Shown in pieces: positions 35,693 to 43,549 of a stretch of DNA of 64,000 nucleotides (within the stretch, counting starts at the first letter, position 1; each line of letters starts with the position of its first letter). The notes beneath the pieces were generated by a model. The model was not told the origin of the DNA. It saw only the letters and a program-made list of their open reading frames with translations, and did not search any database. The DNA is from Allokutzneria oryzae (GTDB lineage: Bacteria; Actinomycetota; Actinomycetes; Mycobacteriales; Pseudonocardiaceae), in NCBI RefSeq assembly GCF_042429765.1, contig NZ_JBHLZU010000020.1:124001-188000 (forward strand). The letters are read 5' to 3'. A program made the translations under genes and the position numbers.

Positions 35693-36613
35693 TCAGAGCT
35701 CGAACGTGGTCCCGTCCGGAGCGACCTCGACGCCCGCCGCCGTCAGCCGCGCGTGCTCCGGCGACCGGCTGTCCAGCACCGGGTTGGTGTTGTTGAGGTG
35801 CGTGTAGATCCGCCGCACCCCGGGATGGGCGCGCAGCAGCTCCAGGCTGCCGTCCCGGCCTGCGATCGGGATGTGCCCCATGGATTTCTGCTCACCACCA
35901 GCGACCGTGCTGCCGGTCGCTCCCGGCATCTCGTCCGCCGAGTAGAACGTGCCGTCCAGGAGCACGCAGTCCACGTCGGCGACGAGCTCGTCGAAGCCCT
36001 CCGGCCAGGCGGCGAGGCACGGCGCGTACAGCAGCGTTCCGCCGGTCGCCGGGTCGCTGATGCGGTAGGCGAACACCCAAGGGCCCTCGGCGGCGGACTC
36101 CGCCGCGTAGCGCGGGCGCTTGCCGCTCACCGGGATCGCGGTCACCAGCAGCCGCTCGCCACCGGGCTCGACGAGCTCGAACTCCTCGTGCGGCTCGACC
36201 GCCTCCCAGTCCCACTGCCGGTAGTGCGCGACGACCGTGCGCACGCCGAAGTCGTGTTCCAGCGCGTGCGCGACCGCTGACGGTGCCCACACGCGCAGTC
36301 CGCCGCCTTCGCGCAGCATCACGAGCCCGAGCGAGTGGTCGAGCTCCGCGTCGGTGAGCAGGACCCCGCACAGCGGCGTCTCTCGCGGCCCCGGGCCGGG
36401 CGCGAGATCGGGGCAGGAGACGATCTGCGCTCGGATGTCCGGCGAGGCGTTGACGAGGAACCAGCCGCGACCGGTGGGGCTCACCGCGAGGCAGTCCTGC
36501 GTGCGCGGTCGCACTCCGGTCGCACCCGCGCGGCACGAGTCGCACCTGCGGCACGCGCAGTTCCACTGCGGGAAGCCACCACCGGCGGCGGTCCCGAGCA
36601 ACGTCACCCTCAT
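35693..36613 (-). CDS. pqqB: PqqB, PQQ biosynthesis hydroxylase
   Basis: A 306-aa metallo-beta-lactamase-fold protein. It shows MRVTLLGTAAGGGFPQWNC, the CRRCDSC zinc-site cysteines, SPDIRAQI, the DAELDHSLGL metal motif, LLDGTFY and YTHLNNTNP. PqqB hydroxylates the tyrosine of the Glu-Tyr intermediate. The ATG overlaps the pqqE stop by ATGA. It is the last gene of the operon. Confidence 0.95.
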   Translation of the reverse strand: MRVTLLGTAAGGGFPQWNCACRRCDSCRAGATGVRPRTQDCLAVSPTGRGWFLVNASPDIRAQIVSCPDLAPGPGPRETPLCGVLLTDAELDHSLGLVMLREGGGLRVWAPSAVAHALEHDFGVRTVVAHYRQWDWEAVEPHEEFELVEPGGERLLVTAIPVSGKRPRYAAESAAEGPWVFAYRISDPATGGTLLYAPCLAAWPEGFDELVADVDCVLLDGTFYSADEMPGATGSTVAGGEQKSMGHIPIAGRDGSLELLRAHPGVRRIYTHLNNTNPVLDSRSPEHARLTAAGVEVAPDGTTFEL

Positions 36614-37704
36614 CGGAGGCTCCCAGGGGCACGCATCGACAGCTCGACGTCGACGACGGGTCGTTCGGCGAGGACCTCGTCGACCAGCCCGCGGTTCGGC
36701 GACAGCGAGCAGACCGGGTCGGTCGCCGTCGCGTCGCCGGTCAGCAGGAACGCCTGGCAGCGGCAGCCGCCGAAGTCGGTCTCCTTGCGCGGGCAGCTCC
36801 GGCAGGGCTCGCTCATCCAGTCCGTGCCCCGGAAGGCGTTGAAGGACGAGGACGAGTACCAGATCTCGGCGAGCGGGGTGTCCACCACCGTGGACAGGTC
36901 GAGGGTGGTGATCGCGGTCGCCGCGGGGCAGGGCAGCACCGTGCCGTCCGGCGCGACCGTGAGCTGGCGCGCGCCCCAGCCGTGCATGCACGGCTTCGGA
37001 TGGGCGTCGGCGTAGTCGGCCACCACGTAGACGATCCGCATCTTCCCGGCGAGGCGTTCGGTGGCCTCGCGCACGATCGGCTCCGCCGCGTCGAGCTGCT
37101 CCCGGGTGGGCATCAGCGCCTCCCGGTTCCGCAACGCCCAGCCGTAGTACTGGGTGTTGGCGAGCTCCAGCCGGTCCGCGCCGAGCCGCTCCGCCATCGC
37201 GATGAGCTCGGCGATCTCGCCGTGGTTGCGGCGGTGCAGCACGGCGTTCACCGTCAGCGGCACCTCCAGCTCGCCGATCGCCTCGGCCGCGGAGAGCTTG
37301 TGCTGGAACACCCGCGCGCCCGCGATGGCGTTGTTGCTGGTCTCCGAGGCGCCTTGCAGCGAGAGCTGCACGTGGTCGATGCCGCGCTCGACGAGGTCGG
37401 CGAGACGGGGCTTGGTCAGGCCGACGCCGGAGGTCACGAGGTTGACGTAGAAGCCAAGCCCGCGAGCGTGGCTGACGATCTCGGGAAGGTCGTTGCGCGC
37501 CAACGGTTCCCCGCCGGACAGGTGCACCTGGAGCACGCCGAGCTCCCGCGCCTGGTCCAGCACCGAACACCACTGCTCGGTGCTCATCTCCCGTTGCCGT
37601 GCGACGAGTTCGAGCGGGTTCGAGCAGTACGGGCAGTGCAGCGGGCAGCGATGCGTGAGCTCGGCGAGCAGGCCGAGCGGGGCCGCTGTCTCAGGCACCG
37701 GCAA
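36610..37704 (-). CDS. pqqE: PqqE, radical SAM enzyme of PQQ synthesis
   Basis: A 364-aa radical SAM/SPASM protein. SAM cluster cysteines: Cys20-x3-Cys24-x2-Cys27 (RCPLHCPYC). SGGEPL binds SAM. The SPASM region carries further cysteines in PKPCMHGWG, VLPCPAA, EPCRSCPRKETDFGGCRCQ and DPVC for two auxiliary clusters. It joins the Glu and Tyr of PqqA by a C-C bond, with PqqD presenting the peptide. It overlaps pqqD by 14 nt. Confidence 0.96.
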   Translation of the reverse strand: MPVPETAAPLGLLAELTHRCPLHCPYCSNPLELVARQREMSTEQWCSVLDQARELGVLQVHLSGGEPLARNDLPEIVSHARGLGFYVNLVTSGVGLTKPRLADLVERGIDHVQLSLQGASETSNNAIAGARVFQHKLSAAEAIGELEVPLTVNAVLHRRNHGEIAELIAMAERLGADRLELANTQYYGWALRNREALMPTREQLDAAEPIVREATERLAGKMRIVYVVADYADAHPKPCMHGWGARQLTVAPDGTVLPCPAATAITTLDLSTVVDTPLAEIWYSSSSFNAFRGTDWMSEPCRSCPRKETDFGGCRCQAFLLTGDATATDPVCSLSPNRGLVDEVLAERPVVDVELSMRAPGSLR

Positions 37705-37963
37705 CCTCCACGACGTGCCGTTCCATGAAGCGCCCCAACACGTTTCGCACGTCCTCGGTGCGCACGCCCCGGTAGCTCTCGGACAAGGCGGCCACGATCT
37801 CGGCGACCGTGCGCTTGCCGTCGCACAGTTCGAGCACCGCCGCGGCGGTCGCGTTGGGCATCACGACACCTTCGGGGAACAGCAGAACGTGGGCCTGCCG
37901 CACCCGGTCGAAGCTCAGCCGCACACCGCGCCTCAGCCGTGGCCGCTGCTCAGCGCTGATCAC
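37691..37963 (-). CDS. pqqD: PqqD, PqqA peptide chaperone
   Basis: A 90-aa RRE-fold protein. I chose the GTG at 37961-37963, giving the usual length and overlapping the pqqC stop by 14 nt. Typical features: PRLRRGVRLSFD, LLFPEGVV, LELCDGKRTVAEIVAAL and the C-terminal helix. It binds PqqA and brings it to PqqE. Confidence 0.93.
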   Translation of the reverse strand: MISAEQRPRLRRGVRLSFDRVRQAHVLLFPEGVVMPNATAAAVLELCDGKRTVAEIVAALSESYRGVRTEDVRNVLGRFMERHVVEVAGA

Positions 37964-38654
37964 GTTGTGCCCCGGCGAGTTCGAGCGCGTCGAGGATGCT
38001 CCACAGCACATCGCACTTGAACGACAGCGCCGCGATCGCGCGGTCCTGCTGCTCGCGGGTCACGCATTGCGCCACCACCAGGTCCAGCGTCTGCTTGCCC
38101 TCGCCGGAGACCGCCTCGATCCTGGTCGTGAAGTACGCCAGGTCCGCGCGGTCGATCCAGTCGTAGTTGGCCAGCATGTCGGTGACCCGTTGGCGCATCA
38201 GGTGGCCGGAGAACATCTCGGTCAGCCCGGACGCGACCGCCTCGACCCACGGCTTGCGCCTGGCGAAGTCGACGTAGGCGTCCACGGCGAAGCGCACACC
38301 GGGCAGCACGTGCCGCTGGTCGAGCACCTCGGCGCGGGTCAGCCCGACCGCCTCGCACAGCCGCAGCCACTTCTCGGCGCCGCCCTCCCCCTCGGCGGCG
38401 CCGTCGTGGTAGACGATCCGCTCCACCCAGAGCCGCCTGACCTCGGGCAGCGGGCAGTTGGAAATGATGGCCGCGTCTTTCTGCGGCAGCACGCACTGGT
38501 AGTACCAGCGGTTGGCCGCCCACATCCTCAACTCATCACGGCTCAGTTCGCCGGCGTGCAACCGGTGATGAAATGAATGAGCGCCCCAGTAGCGCGGAGC
38601 CAATCCGCGTAATGCGGTTACGAATTCTTCCTCGGTCAACGGCGTGCCGTGCAC
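37950..38654 (-). CDS. pqqC: PqqC, PQQ synthase
   Basis: A 234-aa TENA/THI-4-like cofactor-free oxidase for the last step, an eight-electron oxidation with ring closure. Recognisable: RGLAPRYWGAHSFH, NRWYYQCVLPQKDAAI, RIVYHDGA and FSGHLM. The GTG start is preceded by GAGGAGG. Codon 15 is TTA (38610-38612 on the + strand reads TAA), one of only three TTA codons in intact genes here and close to the 5' end, where stalling would matter most. A hairpin separates it from pqqA. Confidence 0.95.
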   Translation of the reverse strand: MHGTPLTEEEFVTALRGLAPRYWGAHSFHHRLHAGELSRDELRMWAANRWYYQCVLPQKDAAIISNCPLPEVRRLWVERIVYHDGAAEGEGGAEKWLRLCEAVGLTRAEVLDQRHVLPGVRFAVDAYVDFARRKPWVEAVASGLTEMFSGHLMRQRVTDMLANYDWIDRADLAYFTTRIEAVSGEGKQTLDLVVAQCVTREQQDRAIAALSFKCDVLWSILDALELAGAQRDQR

Positions 38655-38677
38655 CGAGCACCTCCTCGCAAAGAAAA

Positions 38678-38724
38678 CCGTGCGTGGTGGCCGGACCGCC
38701 GCCAGTTCAGACCACCACGCACGG
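38678..38724 (-). terminator. Attenuator/terminator between pqqA and pqqC
   Basis: A perfect 13-bp stem (CCGTGCGTGGTGG at 38678-38690 with 38712-38724) and 21-nt loop. On the transcribed minus strand it is followed by TTTTCTTT, as in a Rho-independent terminator. It lies just after the short pqqA gene and before pqqC, so it should lower pqqCDEB transcription relative to pqqA. Confidence 0.85.
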
Positions 38725-38751
38725 CGCCTACGAGCACCGCGTCGGACGCGC

Positions 38752-38850
38752 TCAGCTGCGCGCCGCGTACGCGGTGACCTCCATCGGAGTGTCGTACTCT
38801 GCGAAGTCGGGCACGACCCACTCAGGGCGTTCGGTGCTCTCCACTGCCAC
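38752..38850 (-). CDS. pqqA: PqqA, PQQ precursor peptide
   Basis: A 32-aa peptide from the GTG at 38848-38850, or 30 aa from the next in-frame GTG (38842-38844), which is better spaced from GGGAG. It ends WVVPDFAEYDTPMEVTAYAA-R-S. Glu24-Val-Thr-Ala-Tyr28 is the conserved ExxxY whose Glu and Tyr are fused by PqqE to make PQQ. Trp11, Pro14 and Phe16 fit the leader recognised by PqqD. It is the first gene of the minus-strand pqq operon and too short for routine gene callers. Confidence 0.92.
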   Translation of the reverse strand: MAVESTERPEWVVPDFAEYDTPMEVTAYAARS

Positions 38851-38965
38851 TCCCGTCGCTCGTCTTCCCGTGGTGGTCGTCACAAACATAGGGGTGAACG
38901 GAGAAGATCGCCAGACCCCGGGAGAACGTTTCGGAAAGTACCTTTACCTCTTGACGGCGGTATCC

Positions 38966-38979
38966 TGAAAGCGCTTCCC
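38966..38979. promoter_or_regulatory. LacI/cre-like operator between pqqA and the sugar dehydrogenase
   Basis: TGAAAGCGCTTCCC fits the TGNAANCGNTTNC pattern of LacI-family and CcpA-type operators. It stands in the divergent 216-bp gap, ~88 nt before the dehydrogenase start, and could link expression to sugar supply. No LacI gene is in the window. Confidence 0.4.
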
Positions 38980-39066
38980 TGGTTCCGTGGGTTCGCATTG
39001 GGGTTTATGCATATGAATCCATCCGTCGTCTATCCGCACGGTCGGTCCGGCTAGCGAGGAGAGGCA

Positions 39067-40068
39067 ATGAACCAGGGGAATCGGGCGCGTCGCGGCGCGG
39101 TCATGGGCTCGGTGGCGGCGTTGGCGGCACTGGGCACACTGGCGGCCGGACAGGCCTCCGCCGACGTCGGGCCGAGGGCGATCAACCAGATCGTCGGCGG
39201 GCTGCAGCAGGTGTGGGCGCTGGACTTCCTCCCCGACGGCAGCGCGCTGTTCACCGAGAAGAACACCGCGAAGATCCGCAAGCTGGACAAGACGGGCAAG
39301 GTCAGCGACGTCCAGACCGTCCCCGGGGTCTCCACGCCCACCGAGGGCGGGCTGCTCGGCATCGCGGTCTCCCCGGACTACGCCTCCGACCAGACCGTGT
39401 TCGTCTACTACACCACGACCAACGACAACCGGATCGCCAAGCTCAAGCTCGGGCAGACGCCGCAGCCGATCGTCACCGGCATCCCCAGGGGCGCCAGCTA
39501 CCACCACGGCGGGCGGCTGGAGTTCGGCCCGGACGGCAACCTCTACGCGGGAACCGGCGACGGCCAGGTCGGTGGCAACGCGCAGAACGACAACTCCCTC
39601 GGCGGCAAGGTGCTGCGGATGACCAAGGACGGCAAGCCCGCGTCCGGCAACCCGAAGCCGGGCTCCGTGGTCTACGCCAAGGGTTTCCGCAACGTCCAGG
39701 GGCTGGCCTGGGTCGGCAGCCAGCTCTACGTCAGTGACATCGGCGCCAACAAGGTCGACGAGCTCAACCGCGTCGATGCCGGGAAGAACTACGGCTGGCC
39801 CACCTGTGAGGGCAGCTGCTCCACCTCGGGCATGACCAACCCCGTGAAGACCTGGCCCACCTCCTCCGGCACCCCGAGCGGCCTGGAGTACTTCAAGGGC
39901 AGCCTGTACATGGCTTCGCTCAAGGGCGGCACGTACAAGCTCGACACCAACGGCTCCGGGGGCAAGCTCTACACCAGCCTCGGCCGCACCCGCGCCGTCG
40001 AGGCCGCCCCGGACGGCTCGCTCTACGTGATCACCCCGACCGCGATCCACCGCGCCGACGGCAACTGA
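39067..40068 (+). CDS. Secreted PQQ-type soluble sugar dehydrogenase
   Basis: A 333-aa protein with a Sec signal peptide (cleavage after ...GQASA, residue ~32) and the six-bladed GSDH beta-propeller: LDFLPDGSALFTEK, GGLLGIAVSPDY, YHHGGRLEFGPDGNLYAGTGD (in parts), FRNVQGLAW, DIGANKVDELN and NYGWP. The HHGG histidine and the Arg/Asn of FRN match the sorbosone/glucose dehydrogenase fold that binds PQQ and calcium. Its start is divergent from pqqA, so the pathway and a user of its product are side by side. Substrate is uncertain. Confidence 0.9.
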   Translation: MNQGNRARRGAVMGSVAALAALGTLAAGQASADVGPRAINQIVGGLQQVWALDFLPDGSALFTEKNTAKIRKLDKTGKVSDVQTVPGVSTPTEGGLLGIAVSPDYASDQTVFVYYTTTNDNRIAKLKLGQTPQPIVTGIPRGASYHHGGRLEFGPDGNLYAGTGDGQVGGNAQNDNSLGGKVLRMTKDGKPASGNPKPGSVVYAKGFRNVQGLAWVGSQLYVSDIGANKVDELNRVDAGKNYGWPTCEGSCSTSGMTNPVKTWPTSSGTPSGLEYFKGSLYMASLKGGTYKLDTNGSGGKLYTSLGRTRAVEAAPDGSLYVITPTAIHRADGN

Positions 40069-40085
40069 GACGGGGCGCGTGACAC

Positions 40086-40120
40086 CGAGGCCCGGAGTCC
40101 ACTGTGGACTCCGGGCCTCG
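40086..40120. terminator. Bidirectional terminator built on the GTCCACWGTGGAC palindrome
   Basis: A perfect 17-bp inverted repeat around a single T (40086-40102 with 40104-40120), starting CGAGGCCCGGAGTCCAC. Its centre is GTCCACTGTGGAC (40097-40109), the word repeated in genes across the window. It lies between the convergent dehydrogenase and sortase genes. Confidence 0.8.
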
Positions 40121-40149
40121 GCTCTCGTTCGTGCTCAGGCTGTGCTTTC

Positions 40150-40887
40150 TCAGACTTCGGGTTGCGCCACGACGATCCGGTTCTCGTTGTAGCCGAGATC
40201 GCCGCCGACCCACCGCCCTCCACAGGTCACCAGCACCAGTCGGTGCGGCCCCTGCTGTGAGAACAGCTGGTCCGCCGACTCCGGCAGCTCGTTCTTGTGC
40301 AGCGTGACGATCTCGTTGATCTTGTACTTGTACACCTTGCCGTCGGCGTCGGACACGGTGATGTCCTGGCCCTGTTGCGCCTTCCACAGCTCGTTGAACG
40401 GACCGACGGCGCCGCGGAAGTTCACGTGCCCGGCCAGCAGTGTCGCTCCGTTCGGCGCGCCGAGACCCGCGCCCCACCACGTCGCCTCGCGGATGCCCTC
40501 GGGCACCGGGAGCGTCGCGTCGGGGCCGACCTCCTTGCGCACCAGCGTCGCCGTTCCGCCACCGGGCAGTCGCACCGTCCCCGGCTTCTGGCCCGGCGGC
40601 TGCACCGGCGCGGGCGGAGGCGGCGGGGCCGGGGCGCTCACCACGCCACCGGGCAGACCCCAGCGGCGCACGCTCGTCGTGGACTCGCTCAGGTCCGTCC
40701 CCGGCAGCAGCTGCACCGCAGGGCGTTCCGGTCCGCTGACCGCCTCACCGGTGACCGTCGTGCGCAGGTCCAGCCCGGCGACGCCCATCGCCGCTGCCGC
40801 GGCGGCGACCACGAAGAGGCCGACACCGGCCTTGGCGCGCGCGCCAAGGCCGGCCCGGCTCGGGTAGAGCGACTGTTCCCGCGCCAT
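40150..40887 (-). CDS. Class F-like sortase
   Basis: A 245-aa protein (ATG 40885-40887; GTG 3 nt earlier also possible). One N-terminal membrane anchor (~22-40), a Pro-rich linker (~84-103), then the sortase domain with catalytic His154 (LAGHVNF), Cys222 (LVTCGG) and Arg237 (ENRIVV). It overlaps the end of the upstream surface-protein gene, its likely substrate or partner. Class F sortases of actinobacteria anchor surface proteins, often with loose motif demands. Confidence 0.88.
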   Translation of the reverse strand: MAREQSLYPSRAGLGARAKAGVGLFVVAAAAAAMGVAGLDLRTTVTGEAVSGPERPAVQLLPGTDLSESTTSVRRWGLPGGVVSAPAPPPPPAPVQPPGQKPGTVRLPGGGTATLVRKEVGPDATLPVPEGIREATWWGAGLGAPNGATLLAGHVNFRGAVGPFNELWKAQQGQDITVSDADGKVYKYKINEIVTLHKNELPESADQLFSQQGPHRLVLVTCGGRWVGGDLGYNENRIVVAQPEV

Positions 40888-42311
40888 CACCGTCGAGCGC
40901 CTCGCCCGCGCCGCACGAGCAGGCCGAGTGCGCCCGCCGCCGCGCCCAGCGCGCCGATCCCGGCGAGCGCCGGGGTGTTCACGCTGCTCGTGGTGGCCCC
41001 GGTGACCAGCGCCAGCTCACCGAGGTCACCGGCCGGGATGGTGCGCGGCACGGTGATCTTCGGGGTGTTCGGCTTGTTGGTCAGCGTCAGCGCGAGGGTC
41101 GCCCCCGGCGTCAGCTTGCCGCACACCGTCGGCGGCGCCGCCGGGTCGAAGCCCTCCTCGTAGCCCGGCGCGGGCGCCACCTCGATGAGGCAGGCCTCCT
41201 GGGGCGTCTTCAGGTCGGCGATGTCCACCAGGCCATCCTGCCCGGTCTGCAGCACCGCGGGCTGACCATCCGCGCCGACGAGTTTCGTGCCGTCCTGCTT
41301 CAGCAGCGCCGAGGTCTTGTCGGCCGCGGTCACCCGCAGCGCGACCCCGCTGACGCCCTTGCCGGTCGCGGCGTCGACCTTGGTGATCCGGACGACGCCG
41401 GGAGCGGTGCGCGCCTTGGCCTCGGCCTCGGCCTTGGCGGTGCTCTGCCCGCCGGTGGTGATGATCTGCTGCATCTTCGGGTTCGACGGGATCAGCAGCA
41501 CCGGGTCGGCGTTCGGGTTCTCCACCGATGCGGCCAGCTTGGGCGCCTCGCCGGTGGGGGTGAGCGCGATGCTCAGCGGCTTGCCGTCCTTCGGGGTCCG
41601 GGCGGTTTCCCCTCCGCCCAGCGTGCCGTCGGTGGCCTGCAGCTTCACCGGGACGTCGCCGACCGGCTTGCCGGTGGCCGAGGTCACCGTCAGCTGCCAC
41701 TTGCCGGACTTGCCGATGATCTGGTCGTCCTTCGGCGCGGTCAGCTCGACCTTCCACGGGCCGAAGTGAGCGTCGGCGTCCTCGCGCAGCGCCGCCACGG
41801 CGGTCTTGGCCTCGGCGGAGAGCCGCTCGAAGTGGAAGTTCTCGTCGTAGCCGACGGTCTCGAAGGTGTTGTTCGGGTCGAGGCGGCCCGGGTCGGTGGT
41901 GCCCGAGGTCCACACGTGCAGCACGTGCGCGAGCGCGGCGGCCTCGTCGGCCGACGTGGTGTCCTGGTAGCGCAGCAGCAGGTAGGAGATCTTCGCCGCC
42001 ACGTCCTTGCCGAGCGGCTCGCCCCACTTGTTGGTCAGCGGGCTGGTGGACTGGGTGTACTCGACGCCGTCGTCGGGCACGTTGAGCCCGAAGCGCACGC
42101 ACCACGCCTGCTTGCCGCGCCAGTCGTAGGAGCCGAGCCAGTCCTTCGGCTCGGGGTTGTTCTTGTAGGGCTGGGCGTCGGTGTGCTGACCCAGCTTCTC
42201 TCCGGTCGCGCCCGCGACCGCCGGCAGCGCCAGCGATCCGGCGATGGTGAACAGGGCGGTGGCGGCGACGCTCGCCAGCACCCTGCGGTGGCCCAGCCGT
42301 TGGCCAGACAT
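40887..42311 (-). CDS. Cell-surface protein with thioester-like and Cna-B/SpaA-like domains
   Basis: A 474-aa exported protein: signal peptide (~10-35), a thioester-domain-like region with Cys71 (KQAWCVRFGLN), one or two Ig/SpaA-type beta domains (GVVRITKVDAATGKGVSGVAL), and a C-terminal hydrophobic helix followed by RRGRGARR. I do not see a clear LPxTG; the nearest piece is LALVTG before the helix. The Gln of the usual TQxA thioester motif is also not evident, so the internal thioester may be absent. The sortase gene follows directly. Confidence 0.78.
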   Translation of the reverse strand: MSGQRLGHRRVLASVAATALFTIAGSLALPAVAGATGEKLGQHTDAQPYKNNPEPKDWLGSYDWRGKQAWCVRFGLNVPDDGVEYTQSTSPLTNKWGEPLGKDVAAKISYLLLRYQDTTSADEAAALAHVLHVWTSGTTDPGRLDPNNTFETVGYDENFHFERLSAEAKTAVAALREDADAHFGPWKVELTAPKDDQIIGKSGKWQLTVTSATGKPVGDVPVKLQATDGTLGGGETARTPKDGKPLSIALTPTGEAPKLAASVENPNADPVLLIPSNPKMQQIITTGGQSTAKAEAEAKARTAPGVVRITKVDAATGKGVSGVALRVTAADKTSALLKQDGTKLVGADGQPAVLQTGQDGLVDIADLKTPQEACLIEVAPAPGYEEGFDPAAPPTVCGKLTPGATLALTLTNKPNTPKITVPRTIPAGDLGELALVTGATTSSVNTPALAGIGALGAAAGALGLLVRRGRGARR

Positions 42312-42700
42312 ATGGCTCCTCGGTTGATCTTGATGCCGATCATGGTGTACGGCACCCGCGACGATGGTTTCGACCGACCCGAACCGGTCACAAGCCACTG
42401 TTGGGGCGACAACCGCAGGAGGACAACGTGCGCGTTGCGTTGTTGGATTAGCACAGAAGGGCTAACGCGCTGGTACGCCCAGTCGTATCAAGATCCACGA
42501 AAGGCGGCTGGAGATCGTCACCTACCGCCGGTATGTGGCGTAGTAGACATCGAAGAATAAAGATCCGCCCCGATTCGGCCGACCCCGGGGTGGGCTTCGC
42601 GACCGCCGAGTAAAGTCGTCTTTAACCGTCTCGGGAACCGAAGCGCGTCGACCGACGTTGTACTCGGCAGACGGTGTGAGCACGTTCCTGGAGGACTGAG
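42312..42700. promoter_or_regulatory. Long non-coding gap upstream of Bax-inhibitor-1 gene
   Basis: A 389-bp divergent gap without a supportable gene. It is more AT-rich than its neighbours and contains TAAAGTCGTCTTTA (42611-42624), an imperfect palindrome, and the ECF-type promoter listed next. Confidence 0.5.
42634..42659 (+). promoter_or_regulatory. ECF/SigE-type promoter for the Bax-inhibitor-1 gene
   Basis: GGAACC (42634-42639), 16-nt spacer, CGTT (42656-42659), ~42 nt before the GTG start. This fits the envelope-stress ECF pattern (GGAAC-N16/17-CGTT/C) and would tie the gene to membrane stress. Confidence 0.5.
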
Positions 42701-43480
42701 GTGCGCACTTCGAGCAACCCGGCGTTCCGCAACCTGCCGAGCAGCAGCAGTGGATACGCCTCGTTCCAGCACGGTGGCCAGGCCACCGGCTATGACCCCT
42801 ACCCGTCGGCGCCCAGCGCCGAGCGGCCGATCACCGTCGACGACGTGGTCATCAAGACGGCCCTGTCGCTCGCCGTTGTGCTCGCCGCCGGTCTGGCGAC
42901 CGCCATCAGCGGTATGTACGTGCTCGCGCTGCCCGCCGCCCTCGTCGGGATCGGCGTCGCGCTGTTCATGTGCTTCCGCCCCAAGCCGAGCGCCGCCCTC
43001 ACGCTGATCTACTCGGCGGCCCAGGGCACGGTGCTCGGTGCGATCACCGGGCTCTACGAGCTCAACCCGCAGTACGGCGGCATCGGCATGCAGGCCGTCA
43101 TCGGCACCGCCGGTGTGTTCGTCGGCATGCTGATCGTCTACAAGACGGGCGCGATCCGAGTGACCCCGCGCCTGACCAAGATGATCGTCGCCGGTGTGAT
43201 CGGCGCGGGCATCCTGATGCTGTCCAACCTGCTGCTGAGCTTCTTCATCCCCGAGGGCTTCGGTCTGCGCAGCGGTGGCACCTTCTCCATCCTGATCAGC
43301 CTGGTGTTCATCGTGATCGCGGCGTTCACCCTGCTGCTGGAGTTCGACCAGGCCGACGAGATGGTCCGCGCCGGCTACCCGGCCAAGTGGGCCTGGTTCA
43401 CCGCCTTCGGGCTGGTGGCCTCGCTGGTGTGGCTGTACATGGAGATCCTGCGACTGCTGTCCTACCTGCGCCAGGAGTGA
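42701..43480 (+). CDS. Bax inhibitor-1/YccA family membrane protein
   Basis: A 259-aa protein with seven hydrophobic helices and the family's pattern (YSAAQGTVLGAITGLYE, VGMLIVYKTGAIRVTPR, then AWFTAFGLVASLVWLYMEILRLL). The N-terminal ~45 residues are polar (SNPAFRNLPSSSSGYASF). BI-1 relatives act as calcium leak channels or protect membrane proteins. GTG 42701 follows GGAGGACTGAG. Confidence 0.9.
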   Translation: MRTSSNPAFRNLPSSSSGYASFQHGGQATGYDPYPSAPSAERPITVDDVVIKTALSLAVVLAAGLATAISGMYVLALPAALVGIGVALFMCFRPKPSAALTLIYSAAQGTVLGAITGLYELNPQYGGIGMQAVIGTAGVFVGMLIVYKTGAIRVTPRLTKMIVAGVIGAGILMLSNLLLSFFIPEGFGLRSGGTFSILISLVFIVIAAFTLLLEFDQADEMVRAGYPAKWAWFTAFGLVASLVWLYMEILRLLSYLRQE

Positions 43481-43504
43481 CCTCCGTCGCGCACCTGCGA
43501 CACA

Positions 43505-43539
43505 CGAAGGGCCCCGGTCGTCGCGACCGGGGCCCTTCG
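43505..43539. terminator. Bidirectional hairpin terminator
   Basis: A perfect 16-bp stem (43505-43520 with 43524-43539) and TCG loop, starting CGAAGGGCCCCGG, between the convergent Bax-inhibitor-1 and thiolase genes. Confidence 0.85.
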
Positions 43540-43549
43540 CGTCGCGGCC

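Noticed and set aside
36888..36903. Extra copy of the GTCCAC...GTGGAC palindrome in pqqE
   Set aside because: The spacing is GTCCACCACCGTGGAC, which is not the same word, so it was not counted.
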